Shown here in pieces: positions 5,188-11,510 of a DNA stretch of 12,774 bases (position 1 is the stretch's first letter; the number at the start of each line of letters is the position of its first letter). The translations under genes were made by a program, and so were the position numbers. The notes under the pieces are model-generated. The model did not search any database, was not told the origin of the DNA, and saw nothing but the letters and a program-made list of their open reading frames with translations. The stretch is taken from positions 1 through 12,774 of the forward strand of contig PIXW01000255.1 of assembly GCA_003601535.1 (NCBI GenBank). The letters run 5' to 3'. This stretch comes from ANME-2 cluster archaeon. GTDB taxonomy: Archaea; Halobacteriota; Methanosarcinia; Methanosarcinales; Methanogasteraceae.

Positions 5188-7908
5188 TCATCCGAGTTCT
5201 CTTAAGACCTCGCCCAGCCGATCAAAGTTCTCTCCAAATGCAGTCCAGTTCTTGCCCATCGAATCGAGAATCGCATTATAATATTCCTGTGCTTCGGAGA
5301 TCAGCTCATCAGTTGACTTCTCCCCCTCCCTTTCTGTTTCTGCCCGCATCTGGCGTTGGCGTACCCCTACCTCACCGAAGAGCGCGAGAAGCGCGCTGTT
5401 GAGGTTCTCTTTCATCACCACCCGTTTGCCGTCTGATACGAGCACCCTCTTCAGTTCAGGGAGCTGCCCGGTCTCTGCCTGAATATACAGCGGTTCTATA
5501 TACAGGATCGAATCAGCGAGCGGTATCACCAGCAGATTACCCCTCGTAACACGGGATCCCTGCTGCGACCAGAGTGTGAGCTGCTCTGATATCGTTGAGT
5601 CCTGATCGAACTTCGCCTCGATCTGCAGCGGACCGTAGACCAGTTTCTCCTTGGGGAACTTGTAGAGCAGCAGTTTTCCGTAAGTCTCCCCATCCGAACG
5701 AGCAGCGAGCCATGCAACCATGTTGTCCTTCTTTATAGGTGTAAATGAACTCATCAGGACGAACTCTCCTTTCTCTTCGCCAGGAAGCTTCATTATGATG
5801 TAATACGGCTCTACCTGTATCTGCTGTCCTGTCCCGTACACCTCATTTGGAATCTGCCACGCATCCTCCTTGTTGTAGAAGACCGTTGCGTCGTTCATGT
5901 GGTACGTGCTGTAGATTGCGGACTGGACCTTGAAGAGGTCTTCAGGATATCTGATGTGTTCTTTTATTCCATGCGGCATCAGATCAAAGGATTTGAACTG
6001 TTCTGGAAACATCCTCGCGTACGTGGAGATCACCGGGTCAGTAGTATCGGTGATGTAGTATGTCACACTCCCGTTATAGGCATCAACAACGATCTTTACA
6101 GAGTTTCGCATGTAATTGATAGAGCCGACCTTCTCTCCGTACGGGAATCTGTCTGAGACCGTGTATGCGTCCTGTATCCAGAACAACCTGCCCTCGTCGA
6201 TTATGAGATACGGGTCTCTGTCGAGCAGGAGAAACGGCGTGATCGTTTTGATCCGCTCACGGATACTCCTGTCAAACATGATCCTGCTCTCAGGAGTTAC
6301 GTCTGAGGAGAGCAGGATCTTGATGTCGGAAAAGCGTACCGCCATTGCGAGTTTCTTTGCAAACGAGTCCAGCTGCACCCCTCCGCGCCCATCGTAGTTG
6401 ATATACGCATTGGTATCGCCTTTCGGATAATCAAACTCCGGTGTGCGGGTGTTCACCAGCACGAAATCGTTATCTTCTTCGCCATAGTACAACTGCGGCA
6501 CATCGATTCTCAGATTTTCATCCGGGACCGTGTACACCGGTGGGATGTCTTTTATGAGATAGTTTGGCATCCCTTCTCTTGTAACGCTGTTTACAGGGCT
6601 CATCACGACACCAAAACCGTGGGTGTAGACGAGATGGAGATTTACCCATGTCTTTGCGTTCTCTGATATCTGCGCCTGATTCATCTCTCTTGGAGCGATC
6701 ATCACCTCGGTGTACTTCCCGTTGATCTCATACCTATCGATGTCAATACCTGAAAGGTCATAGTACAGTCTCATCTCCTGAGTCTGCCTGTATGTCTGCG
6801 TGAGCGGTCTCCAGTCAAGAATCCTGACATTATCCATCGTTTCTGAGGAGCTGGCTATGATTTCAGGGGTTAAATTCATCTCAACAGGGAATGTCTTCTC
6901 TTCCACGTCCGAAAGTCCGTAAGCAATCCTTGTGAACCGGATATTATCCTCAATGTACGGTTTCTCCAGATTCATCTCGCTTGGAGATACCTTGTACGTC
7001 TGAACCATCGCAGGGATCACTGTTGGCAATATCAGGACGGCTAACAGGTAAATAATAATTATGGATAGCAGTATGTGATTTTTTTCGAGGCTTTTCGTTT
7101 TTTTGGTTACAAATATCCAGATGCAGCACAATACGGCAATTGCTGCCGCCAGAATCATCAGTATCCTGAGTATCGGGAGAAATATCATGACATCGGTGTA
7201 GCCAGCCCCGACAACGATCCCTTTATCAGAGTACATAATCGAGAACCCGGCAAGATAGTGACCCACCGCAAGAATTGCAAAGAAGAGCGATCCGAGAATC
7301 GCTATGTGTACCCTTGCTCTGCCTTTCAGATTCGAGAGCGCACTCTTAACGTTGATACCATACGATGTGCCGTCTGGCGCGATCACCTGCGGCTGTTTAA
7401 GAAGACGTCCCAGAAACGACTGCATGTAATCGAGAAGCACCAGTACGATCGCTGCTGCCACGCAGAAGAGCAGAAAGTTTTTGATGGCGAGAAAGAGCGG
7501 CAGTGAGAAGATGTAGAACGCAACGTCTCTTGAAAAGATCGGATCCTGCAGGTTGAAAGGCACCTGATTCAGGTACTGGAGCAGAATAAACCACTTCTGA
7601 TAGCTTGCAAGCCCCACAAGGAATGCCAGTGCCAGAGAAATCGTGAACTTCCAGCTGAACGGGGCTTTGGACTCGTTCGCCTTTGAAGAGATCCAGAGAT
7701 TGATCATCACAAATGCGAAGAATACTGACGTTGAAAGCAAAAAGAGGAGGAATTTTGCCTTCAGGCTGATTATAAATATCCGGGAGAAACCAAGAGCCTC
7801 GAACCACCAGTAATCGGTTACAAGGTTGGCTATTCTGGATATGGATAGGAGGAGTGTGACTGCTAACAGGATGATGATCGTTGCAGTCCGGTTTCTAACC
7901 TGTGCCAT
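5188..7908 (-). CDS. UPF0182 family large membrane protein
   Basis: A 906-residue member of the UPF0182 (COG1615) family, typical in length and of unknown function. Seven N-terminal membrane segments fall near residues 9-25, 51-73, 88-105, 132-160, 200-222, 240-267 and 278-301. Family-like motifs are DYWWFEALG (32-40), QDPIFSRDVAFYIFSLP (121-137) and KPYIEDNIRFTRIAYGL (316-332). The remaining 600 residues form a large, probably extracytoplasmic domain rich in beta-type sequence and aromatics. An acidic/charged C-terminal tail (about 860-906) may be helical. The ATG at 7908 has no SD. A TATA-like ATTATAA at 7933-7939 puts the transcript start at the ATG, so it is probably leaderless. It lies alone, convergent with tRNA-Val. 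No catalytic motif is recognised; a transport, envelope or scaffold role cannot be told apart. Confidence 0.93.
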   Translation of the reverse strand: MAQVRNRTATIIILLAVTLLLSISRIANLVTDYWWFEALGFSRIFIISLKAKFLLFLLSTSVFFAFVMINLWISSKANESKAPFSWKFTISLALAFLVGLASYQKWFILLQYLNQVPFNLQDPIFSRDVAFYIFSLPLFLAIKNFLLFCVAAAIVLVLLDYMQSFLGRLLKQPQVIAPDGTSYGINVKSALSNLKGRARVHIAILGSLFFAILAVGHYLAGFSIMYSDKGIVVGAGYTDVMIFLPILRILMILAAAIAVLCCIWIFVTKKTKSLEKNHILLSIIIIYLLAVLILPTVIPAMVQTYKVSPSEMNLEKPYIEDNIRFTRIAYGLSDVEEKTFPVEMNLTPEIIASSSETMDNVRILDWRPLTQTYRQTQEMRLYYDLSGIDIDRYEINGKYTEVMIAPREMNQAQISENAKTWVNLHLVYTHGFGVVMSPVNSVTREGMPNYLIKDIPPVYTVPDENLRIDVPQLYYGEEDNDFVLVNTRTPEFDYPKGDTNAYINYDGRGGVQLDSFAKKLAMAVRFSDIKILLSSDVTPESRIMFDRSIRERIKTITPFLLLDRDPYLIIDEGRLFWIQDAYTVSDRFPYGEKVGSINYMRNSVKIVVDAYNGSVTYYITDTTDPVISTYARMFPEQFKSFDLMPHGIKEHIRYPEDLFKVQSAIYSTYHMNDATVFYNKEDAWQIPNEVYGTGQQIQVEPYYIIMKLPGEEKGEFVLMSSFTPIKKDNMVAWLAARSDGETYGKLLLYKFPKEKLVYGPLQIEAKFDQDSTISEQLTLWSQQGSRVTRGNLLVIPLADSILYIEPLYIQAETGQLPELKRVLVSDGKRVVMKENLNSALLALFGEVGVRQRQMRAETEREGEKSTDELISEAQEYYNAILDSMGKNWTAFGENFDRLGEVLRELG

Positions 7909-7932
7909 TATGGGTAACAGAGCGTGTATTTG

Positions 7933-7939
7933 TTATAAT
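7933..7939 (-). promoter_or_regulatory. Putative TATA box for the UPF0182 gene
   Basis: ATTATAA on the minus strand is centred about 28 nt upstream of the start codon, and no SD precedes that ATG. The spacing fits a leaderless transcript. Inference. Confidence 0.45.
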
Positions 7940-8042
7940 AGTTCTTGAAGATGGGCGAACATCGGATTCAGCTTAATCTTCTGTTTTTTTTCGAAGAAGA
8001 GACAAGGGACTGTTGCCTTGCGTGTCACACTGGTGATATGCA

Positions 8043-8153
8043 TCACTCACTGATCTTCTCGAATGAATTCTTGTGTTTGCAGACTGGGCACTCTTCTGGC
8101 GCCTCACCGGCAACGGTAACGTACCCACAATTTTTGCATCTATATTCTGCCAT
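8043..8153 (-). CDS. 36-residue rubredoxin-like metal-binding protein
   Basis: A very small protein beginning MAEYRCKNCG and ending FEKISE. It carries two C-x2-C knuckles, C6/C9 (CKNCG) and C22/C25 (CPVCK), spaced 12 residues apart. This is the four-Cys site of rubredoxin-like and rubrerythrin C-terminal domains, so it should bind one iron or zinc in a small cytoplasmic fold. Full rubredoxins are about 50 residues; this minimal form is common in anaerobic archaea and usually annotated as rubredoxin-like. The call is well supported by expression signals: a perfect GGAGGT at 8162-8167, 8 nt before the ATG, and a TATA-like AATATATA at 8198-8205. It lies between the UPF0182 and CPBP genes on the same strand, with its own promoter. 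Whether it carries electrons or is a structural zinc ribbon cannot be decided. Confidence 0.85.
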   Translation of the reverse strand: MAEYRCKNCGYVTVAGEAPEECPVCKHKNSFEKISE

Positions 8154-8161
8154 TAAATCGT

Positions 8162-8205
8162 ACCTCCTTCGTTTTCACGTTCAATAGTCGTTATTCCTAT
8201 ATATT
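8162..8205 (-). promoter_or_regulatory. TATA box and strong SD of the rubredoxin-like gene
   Basis: The minus strand has AATATATA at 8198-8205 and GGAGGT at 8162-8167. Transcription would start near 8175, leaving a leader of about 22 nt that contains the SD 8 nt before the ATG. This is the clearest SD in the window and supports the reality of this tiny gene. Confidence 0.65.
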
Positions 8206-8362
8206 CTTTTTGCAGTTGTTTCATCGAGCGTCCTTATGATCTCTTCTGTCCCATTCTTGAGGCGTTGTGCAGCGATTACACATGAGGCTCACAGCGCTGT
8301 GCTGCAACCGCTGCAAGACCGCGACCAAACGATTCAGGCATACCGATCCAGCACCTGATCAC
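8181..8362 (-). pseudogene. Possible frameshifted coding remnant, family unknown
   Basis: Three short minus-strand frames give protein-like sequence in succession. DQVLDRYA ends at a TGA (8334-8336). MPESFGRGLAAVAAQRCEPHV (8341-8279) ends at a TAA (8276-8278). VIAAQRLKNGTEEIIRTLDE (within 8288-8184) continues to ETTAKRIYRNNDY and a TGA at 8181-8183. Read across two frameshifts they would form one plausible alpha-helical stretch of about 60 residues. I do not recognise the family. It lies directly downstream of the CPBP gene and contains the rubredoxin promoter near its end. Chance reading of a short gap is a real alternative, so confidence is low. Confidence 0.27.
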
Positions 8363-9130
8363 TTATGAAGATAGCGCGAGATACGGTATAACCAAAAAAA
8401 GCATGATGTTAATGGTTCCATGCGATATTGATACGCCATAAATAGATCCTGTTCTTTGTACAACAGATGCATAGATAAATCCGACCATTGCTGCGAAAAA
8501 ACAGTCGTATATCGAATTTCCAATGTGGAAAATGCCAAAGATAATAGATACCACATAAATTCCGCGCACGCCCATCGTCTCTGTGAACGTGTGCTGTAAG
8601 AGTCCTCGAAACAAGAGTTCCTCGAGAAAACCTGTACAGACCAGAAGAATGAGGATTGGCGTAATCCATGATGCGCTCGCGGCAATCATCAACCCGGGTT
8701 TAAGTATCTGGTATTCCATCCATCCGAGCAGCACTCCAAGCACTATGATTCCGCATGTAAGTGAAACATCCTTGCGCGACGGCATCACAAGACCCACACT
8801 TCTTCTATCAAGATGCTGAATATGCATACATGTGAAGATTGCAATAAAAAGCGGAATACCCACGATCACAAACCACAGCATATTTTCAAACTGCAGGAGT
8901 GGAATAGATAGAGACAATATCCTGATAAGGGGGGCAATGGATAACGACGTGTACATATTTGAAATTGACTGATCCTCTACCATCACGCCATGCAATAACA
9001 GAGCGAATAATATGCCTCCATGAATTGCCATCCCTGCTCTTAAATTGTGTGTGGTTACAAACTCTGCAACCGACAGCAAACACAGATATATCATAACCCC
9101 GGTACCAACTGTCGTATTCTTTCGCGACAT
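8363..9130 (-). CDS. CPBP family intramembrane metalloprotease (CAAX protease/Abi type)
   Basis: A 255-residue multi-spanning membrane protein of the CPBP (Rce1/Abi) family of glutamate-type intramembrane endopeptidases. The conserved C-terminal motifs are complete: EELLFRGLLQ (170-179; E170, E171, R175), FGIFHIGN (198-205; H202) and SISHGTINI (234-242; H237, N241). About seven or eight hydrophobic helices are spread over residues 11-110 and 123-253. Members process prenylated proteins in eukaryotes; in prokaryotes they are linked to bacteriocin immunity, signalling and membrane-protein turnover, and the substrate here is unknown. The ATG at 9130 has no SD. TATAAATA on the minus strand (9155-9162) is centred 28 nt upstream, which predicts a leaderless mRNA. 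The divergent neighbour is a small membrane protein, followed by a dead exported-protein gene and a site-2 protease. Confidence 0.94.
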   Translation of the reverse strand: MSRKNTTVGTGVMIYLCLLSVAEFVTTHNLRAGMAIHGGILFALLLHGVMVEDQSISNMYTSLSIAPLIRILSLSIPLLQFENMLWFVIVGIPLFIAIFTCMHIQHLDRRSVGLVMPSRKDVSLTCGIIVLGVLLGWMEYQILKPGLMIAASASWITPILILLVCTGFLEELLFRGLLQHTFTETMGVRGIYVVSIIFGIFHIGNSIYDCFFAAMVGFIYASVVQRTGSIYGVSISHGTINIMLFLVIPYLALSS

Positions 9131-9154
9131 TGTGTATAATACTAGATCACAAAC

Positions 9155-9162
9155 TATTTATA
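9155..9162. promoter_or_regulatory. Shared TATA element of divergent CPBP and small membrane-protein genes
   Basis: The minus strand reads GGTATAAATAG, a near-consensus archaeal TATA box, with a start predicted at the CPBP ATG (9130). The plus strand reads CTATTTATAC. At the same spacing it predicts a start near 9184, giving a 29-nt leader with GGGGAG ahead of the ATG at 9213. Both directions fit one element. Inference from spacing. Confidence 0.55.
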
Positions 9163-9212
9163 CCATAACTGTCAAAATGTCATCTAATATCATCGGACTG
9201 GGGAGTCAGTAT

Positions 9213-9440
9213 ATGATAACAACAATAACTACAACAACAACTATTGCAGCAACTGCTGCAACCGCACTTGGCGCGATGGGGACGGTGCTATTGATTATCC
9301 TCCTTATCGCCAAGGAACTCTCAGATTCACACGATAGTGACAAATTGCAGAAACTGGGAAGAAATAGCATGTTAGTAATCGCACCTCTTCTCTTTACATT
9401 TGCAGCGATCGTTTGTGTCAAAATAATAGATGTACTGTGA
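9213..9440 (+). CDS. Small two-helix membrane protein with Thr-rich N-terminus
   Basis: A 75-residue hydrophobic protein. It begins MITTITTTTTIAATAATALG, with ten Thr in its first 18 residues, and runs straight into a first membrane helix (about 11-33, ending LLIAKEL). A charged loop follows (SDSHDSDKLQKLGRN, 35-49), then a second helix (51-71, ending VKIIDVL). Similar small Thr-rich-start membrane proteins are, from memory, recurrent hypothetical genes in Methanosarcinales/ANME genomes; no function is known. I chose ATG 9213 because GGGGAG (9200-9205) lies 7 nt upstream and the TATA element at 9155-9162 gives a normal leader. ATG 9177 would add 12 residues but lacks an SD. It lies 9 bp upstream of the decayed exported-protein gene and is probably co-transcribed with it to the terminator at 9852. 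Confidence 0.72.
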   Translation: MITTITTTTTIAATAATALGAMGTVLLIILLIAKELSDSHDSDKLQKLGRNSMLVIAPLLFTFAAIVCVKIIDVL

Positions 9441-9449
9441 AGAGGACTG

Positions 9450-9843
9450 ATGACAGGGAGTGAAACAATCTCGATGATGCTGCCAGTTCTCGTGGCAATT
9501 CAACTGGTTGTAGCTTGACTTTGTGAATGATACTGCTATGGACACAGAATTTGGATGATGGAACCGAGTTTACACTTGAGTCTGACGATGCAAACATGAC
9601 CGGTGACTTCGATATCAATGTGTCAGGGACTGTCAATATAACAGCCATGGGAAATGCTACTGCATCACTGTATGCTGACAATGAGACTACCGCTGGTTCC
9701 GGAACCCATGCAGTGGGCAGCAACTCCAGAAAAAACTGCATCGGCTGGAGAAGATGCGCCGGAGAAGTAGAAGAAAGGACTACTCAGGCTTCACATCGGT
9801 CTTCGCAATCGCTTATGTGATGGTGCGGCAGAAGCGGTGGTGA
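9450..9843 (+). pseudogene. Frameshifted exported protein with PGF-CTERM-like tail
   Basis: No single frame spans this stretch, but consecutive frames read like one exported protein. An ATG at 9450 gives MTGSETISMMLPVLVAIQLVVA, signal-peptide-like, to a TGA at 9516-9518. A second frame (9517-9558) gives DFVNDTAMDTEFG. A third, from 9554, gives DDGTEFTLESDDANMTGDFD and a Thr/Asn/Asp-rich continuation to about GTHAVG (near 9715). A fourth, to a TAG at 9768-9770, gives TPEKTASAGEDAPEK. A fifth (9778-9843) gives YSGFTSVFAIAYVMVRQKRW. The order of acidic low-complexity ectodomain, TPEK-type linker, (P)GF motif, short hydrophobic stretch and basic end is that of archaeal PGF-CTERM proteins anchored by archaeosortase. 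The helix looks shortened and Pro is Ser. A terminator follows 9 nt later, marking the old gene end. The tripartite tail is seen; the archaeosortase link is family knowledge; sequencing error is possible but would need several indels. Confidence 0.62.
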
Positions 9844-9851
9844 ACTGATGG

Positions 9852-9884
9852 GAAGGGAGAAATCCCTTCACTATTTTCTTTTTT
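9852..9884 (+). terminator. Hairpin plus T-tract terminator
   Basis: A perfect 7-bp stem, GAAGGGA (9852-9858) with TCCCTTC (9863-9869), closes a GAAA tetraloop (9859-9862). The T-rich run ACTATTTTCTTTTTT follows to 9884. It lies 9 nt after the last codon of the decayed exported-protein gene and should end the transcript starting at 9184. Confidence 0.8.
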
Positions 9885-9974
9885 AGCACGCGTTTATCGC
9901 ATGGTGTATACCTGAAAACAATCACCCCACAGAAGAACAAACCATTGAAGTATCAGGATCAACTATAAAATAAT

Positions 9975-10643
9975 ATGCCAGAAATGGATTCAAGAATATA
10001 CACCATCGGAACACCACCACCAAAACAGAAAGTCCGCATCCGAATCAGTGATATCGAACTGCAGCATCTGTTCATCGCATGGATTGCGATATCGACTGCG
10101 TTCGCGTTTGTGCTATCTGGTAGTGGTAGATTCAATCCTTTCAGTGAAATCGTGATCCGCTATTTCATCGTATCACTCTTTACGGTCGGGATCGGATTTC
10201 TGCTGCACGAACTCGCCCACAAGGTCGTCGCACAGCAATACGGACTCTGGGCAGAGTTTCGTATGAGCCCCACGCTGCTCATGTTTGCGGTCGGGGTGGC
10301 GTATCTGGCTGGCTGGGTATTTGCAGCCCCTGGCGCCGTGTACATATCCGGATCATATATCTCCAGTGAGCAGAACGGTCGTATCGCTGCCGCAGGTCCG
10401 CTCATGAACGTCCTGCTGGCACTGATTTTCTGGATGATTGCAATGGACCGCGAATTTGTTGGGGGGCTCGGAGCGTACGGGTGGCTCACAATCTCGCTCG
10501 GCATTCAGATCAATCTCTGGCTTGCAGCGTTCAACATGCTCCCATTCAGTGTTCTGGATGGCAAGAAGGTGCTTGCATGGAGCAAACCTGCGTTCGCCGG
10601 AATATTCCTCCTGATCATTCTGGCATGGAAGATTCTGATGTAA
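9975..10643 (+). CDS. Site-2 protease family (M50) intramembrane zinc metalloprotease
   Basis: A 222-residue integral membrane peptidase that cleaves substrates within or near the membrane. The zinc-binding HELAH is at 78-82 (H78, H82, catalytic E79) inside the helix IVSLFTVGIGFLLHELAHKV. The third ligand is D195 in FNMLPFSVLDGKKV (186-199), the usual N-x-x-P-x(4)-DG motif. Further helices lie near 31-48, 100-120, 136-157, 169-186 and 206-222. No PDZ or CBS domain is attached, so this is the compact archaeal form. The ATG at 9975 (MPEMDSRI) is used; the ATG at 9984 is an alternative, and neither has a clear SD. It stands alone after the terminator at 9852-9884 and is convergent with the KaiC-like gene. 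The substrate is unknown; the adjacent CPBP protease and surface-protein remnant suggest a cell-envelope setting. Confidence 0.93.
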   Translation: MPEMDSRIYTIGTPPPKQKVRIRISDIELQHLFIAWIAISTAFAFVLSGSGRFNPFSEIVIRYFIVSLFTVGIGFLLHELAHKVVAQQYGLWAEFRMSPTLLMFAVGVAYLAGWVFAAPGAVYISGSYISSEQNGRIAAAGPLMNVLLALIFWMIAMDREFVGGLGAYGWLTISLGIQINLWLAAFNMLPFSVLDGKKVLAWSKPAFAGIFLLIILAWKILM

Positions 10644-10727
10644 TTTTATAGATTGATACGTGTCGTCCAGCAGCTATGTATCAGAACCCTTCGGTTCGAT
10701 CGATGGAAAAAAGCGATCCAGGAAGAT

Positions 10728-11510
10728 TCACAACAGTACAGTCGTGCCGGAGATCCTGCCATCGATGACGGTCTCTCTCGGATAGACGACCAACCCGGAA
10801 TTAATAATCGCGTACGGTCGCATCATTTCATCATGCTTTGTTCCGCGCATCTTCAGAATCTCGATCGCCTTCACCCGATTTCCATTTGATCGAAATGTAT
10901 GCATGCGGATGACAACCTCTGACAGATACTCCTCCACATTGAACGTTTCACGGGATGATGCACCCGGGGTGATCTCGCTTGCAAGAATCGTTGTGCATTC
11001 GAGGTTTTCAAGATTCTTGATGAGTTCGAGTATGACAGATCTGACCTGAAATTCATTCTCTGAGATTTTAAGAGATGTTATCGAGTCGATGAATATGCGT
11101 TTTGCACCAATTTCATTCACATGATGTTCGATCTGCTTGTTGAGGGTTTCGGTCATAACCGATCCCAGATCGATGTGCGGGGGGGTCTTGTTCTTGCTCC
11201 GATCAGGAATACAACGCGAATAAGCAATCGGATCTGCGCGAATGATTCGCATCCTGTCCTCCTTGACCAGCCGCTCGATGTCCCATCCGAACTGCCAGGT
11301 GTTCCGGATCACACGCGCCGGGCTTTCCTCGAGCGTGACAAATACTCCGTTCTCCTTATAATCAACAGCGCCTCGATACAGGTACTGGAGTCCAAACGTT
11401 GTTTTTCCACAACCAGGGCTGCCTGTGATCAGGATAACGTCCCCACTGATGAATCCACCTCCTGTCAGTTCATCGAGACCAGGGATACCGGTGGGGACAC
11501 GTTCCATCAT
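10728..11510 (-). CDS. KaiC/RAD55-like RecA-superfamily ATPase
   Basis: A 260-residue single-domain KaiC-type ATPase, about half of cyanobacterial KaiC, in the archaeal KaiC/RAD55 group. It begins MMERVPTGIPGLDELTGGGF. Walker A is GSPGCGKTT (30-38), the catalytic Glu pair is in TLEESPARV (E61, E62), Walker B is RIFIDS (138-143, D142), and the KaiC-type signature is EILKMRGTKHDE (217-228). ATP-dependent regulation or signalling is likely; the partner is unknown. The frame stays open upstream, but the real start is ATG 11510 (or 11507). That ATG overlaps the stop of the upstream MetE-like gene as ATGA and has GGGGTG 4-5 nt upstream inside that gene's end. Translational coupling is therefore strong, and the two proteins probably act together. 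It is convergent with the M50 gene, with 84 bp between and no clear terminator. Confidence 0.93.
   Translation of the reverse strand: MMERVPTGIPGLDELTGGGFISGDVILITGSPGCGKTTFGLQYLYRGAVDYKENGVFVTLEESPARVIRNTWQFGWDIERLVKEDRMRIIRADPIAYSRCIPDRSKNKTPPHIDLGSVMTETLNKQIEHHVNEIGAKRIFIDSITSLKISENEFQVRSVILELIKNLENLECTTILASEITPGASSRETFNVEEYLSEVVIRMHTFRSNGNRVKAIEILKMRGTKHDEMMRPYAIINSGLVVYPRETVIDGRISGTTVLL

Noticed and set aside
7075..7506. 143-codon plus-strand open frame
   Set aside because: It is antisense to the membrane part of the UPF0182 protein; its His/Arg/Tyr-rich translation is a shadow.
7984..8012. T-run near the end of the rubredoxin-like gene as its terminator
   Set aside because: The T-run is on the plus strand, so it would be an A-run in the minus-strand transcript, and no stable stem precedes it.
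10684..10697. Hairpin GAACC-CTTC-GGTTC between the M50 and KaiC-like genes as a bidirectional terminator
   Set aside because: The stem is only 5 bp and no T-tract follows on either strand.
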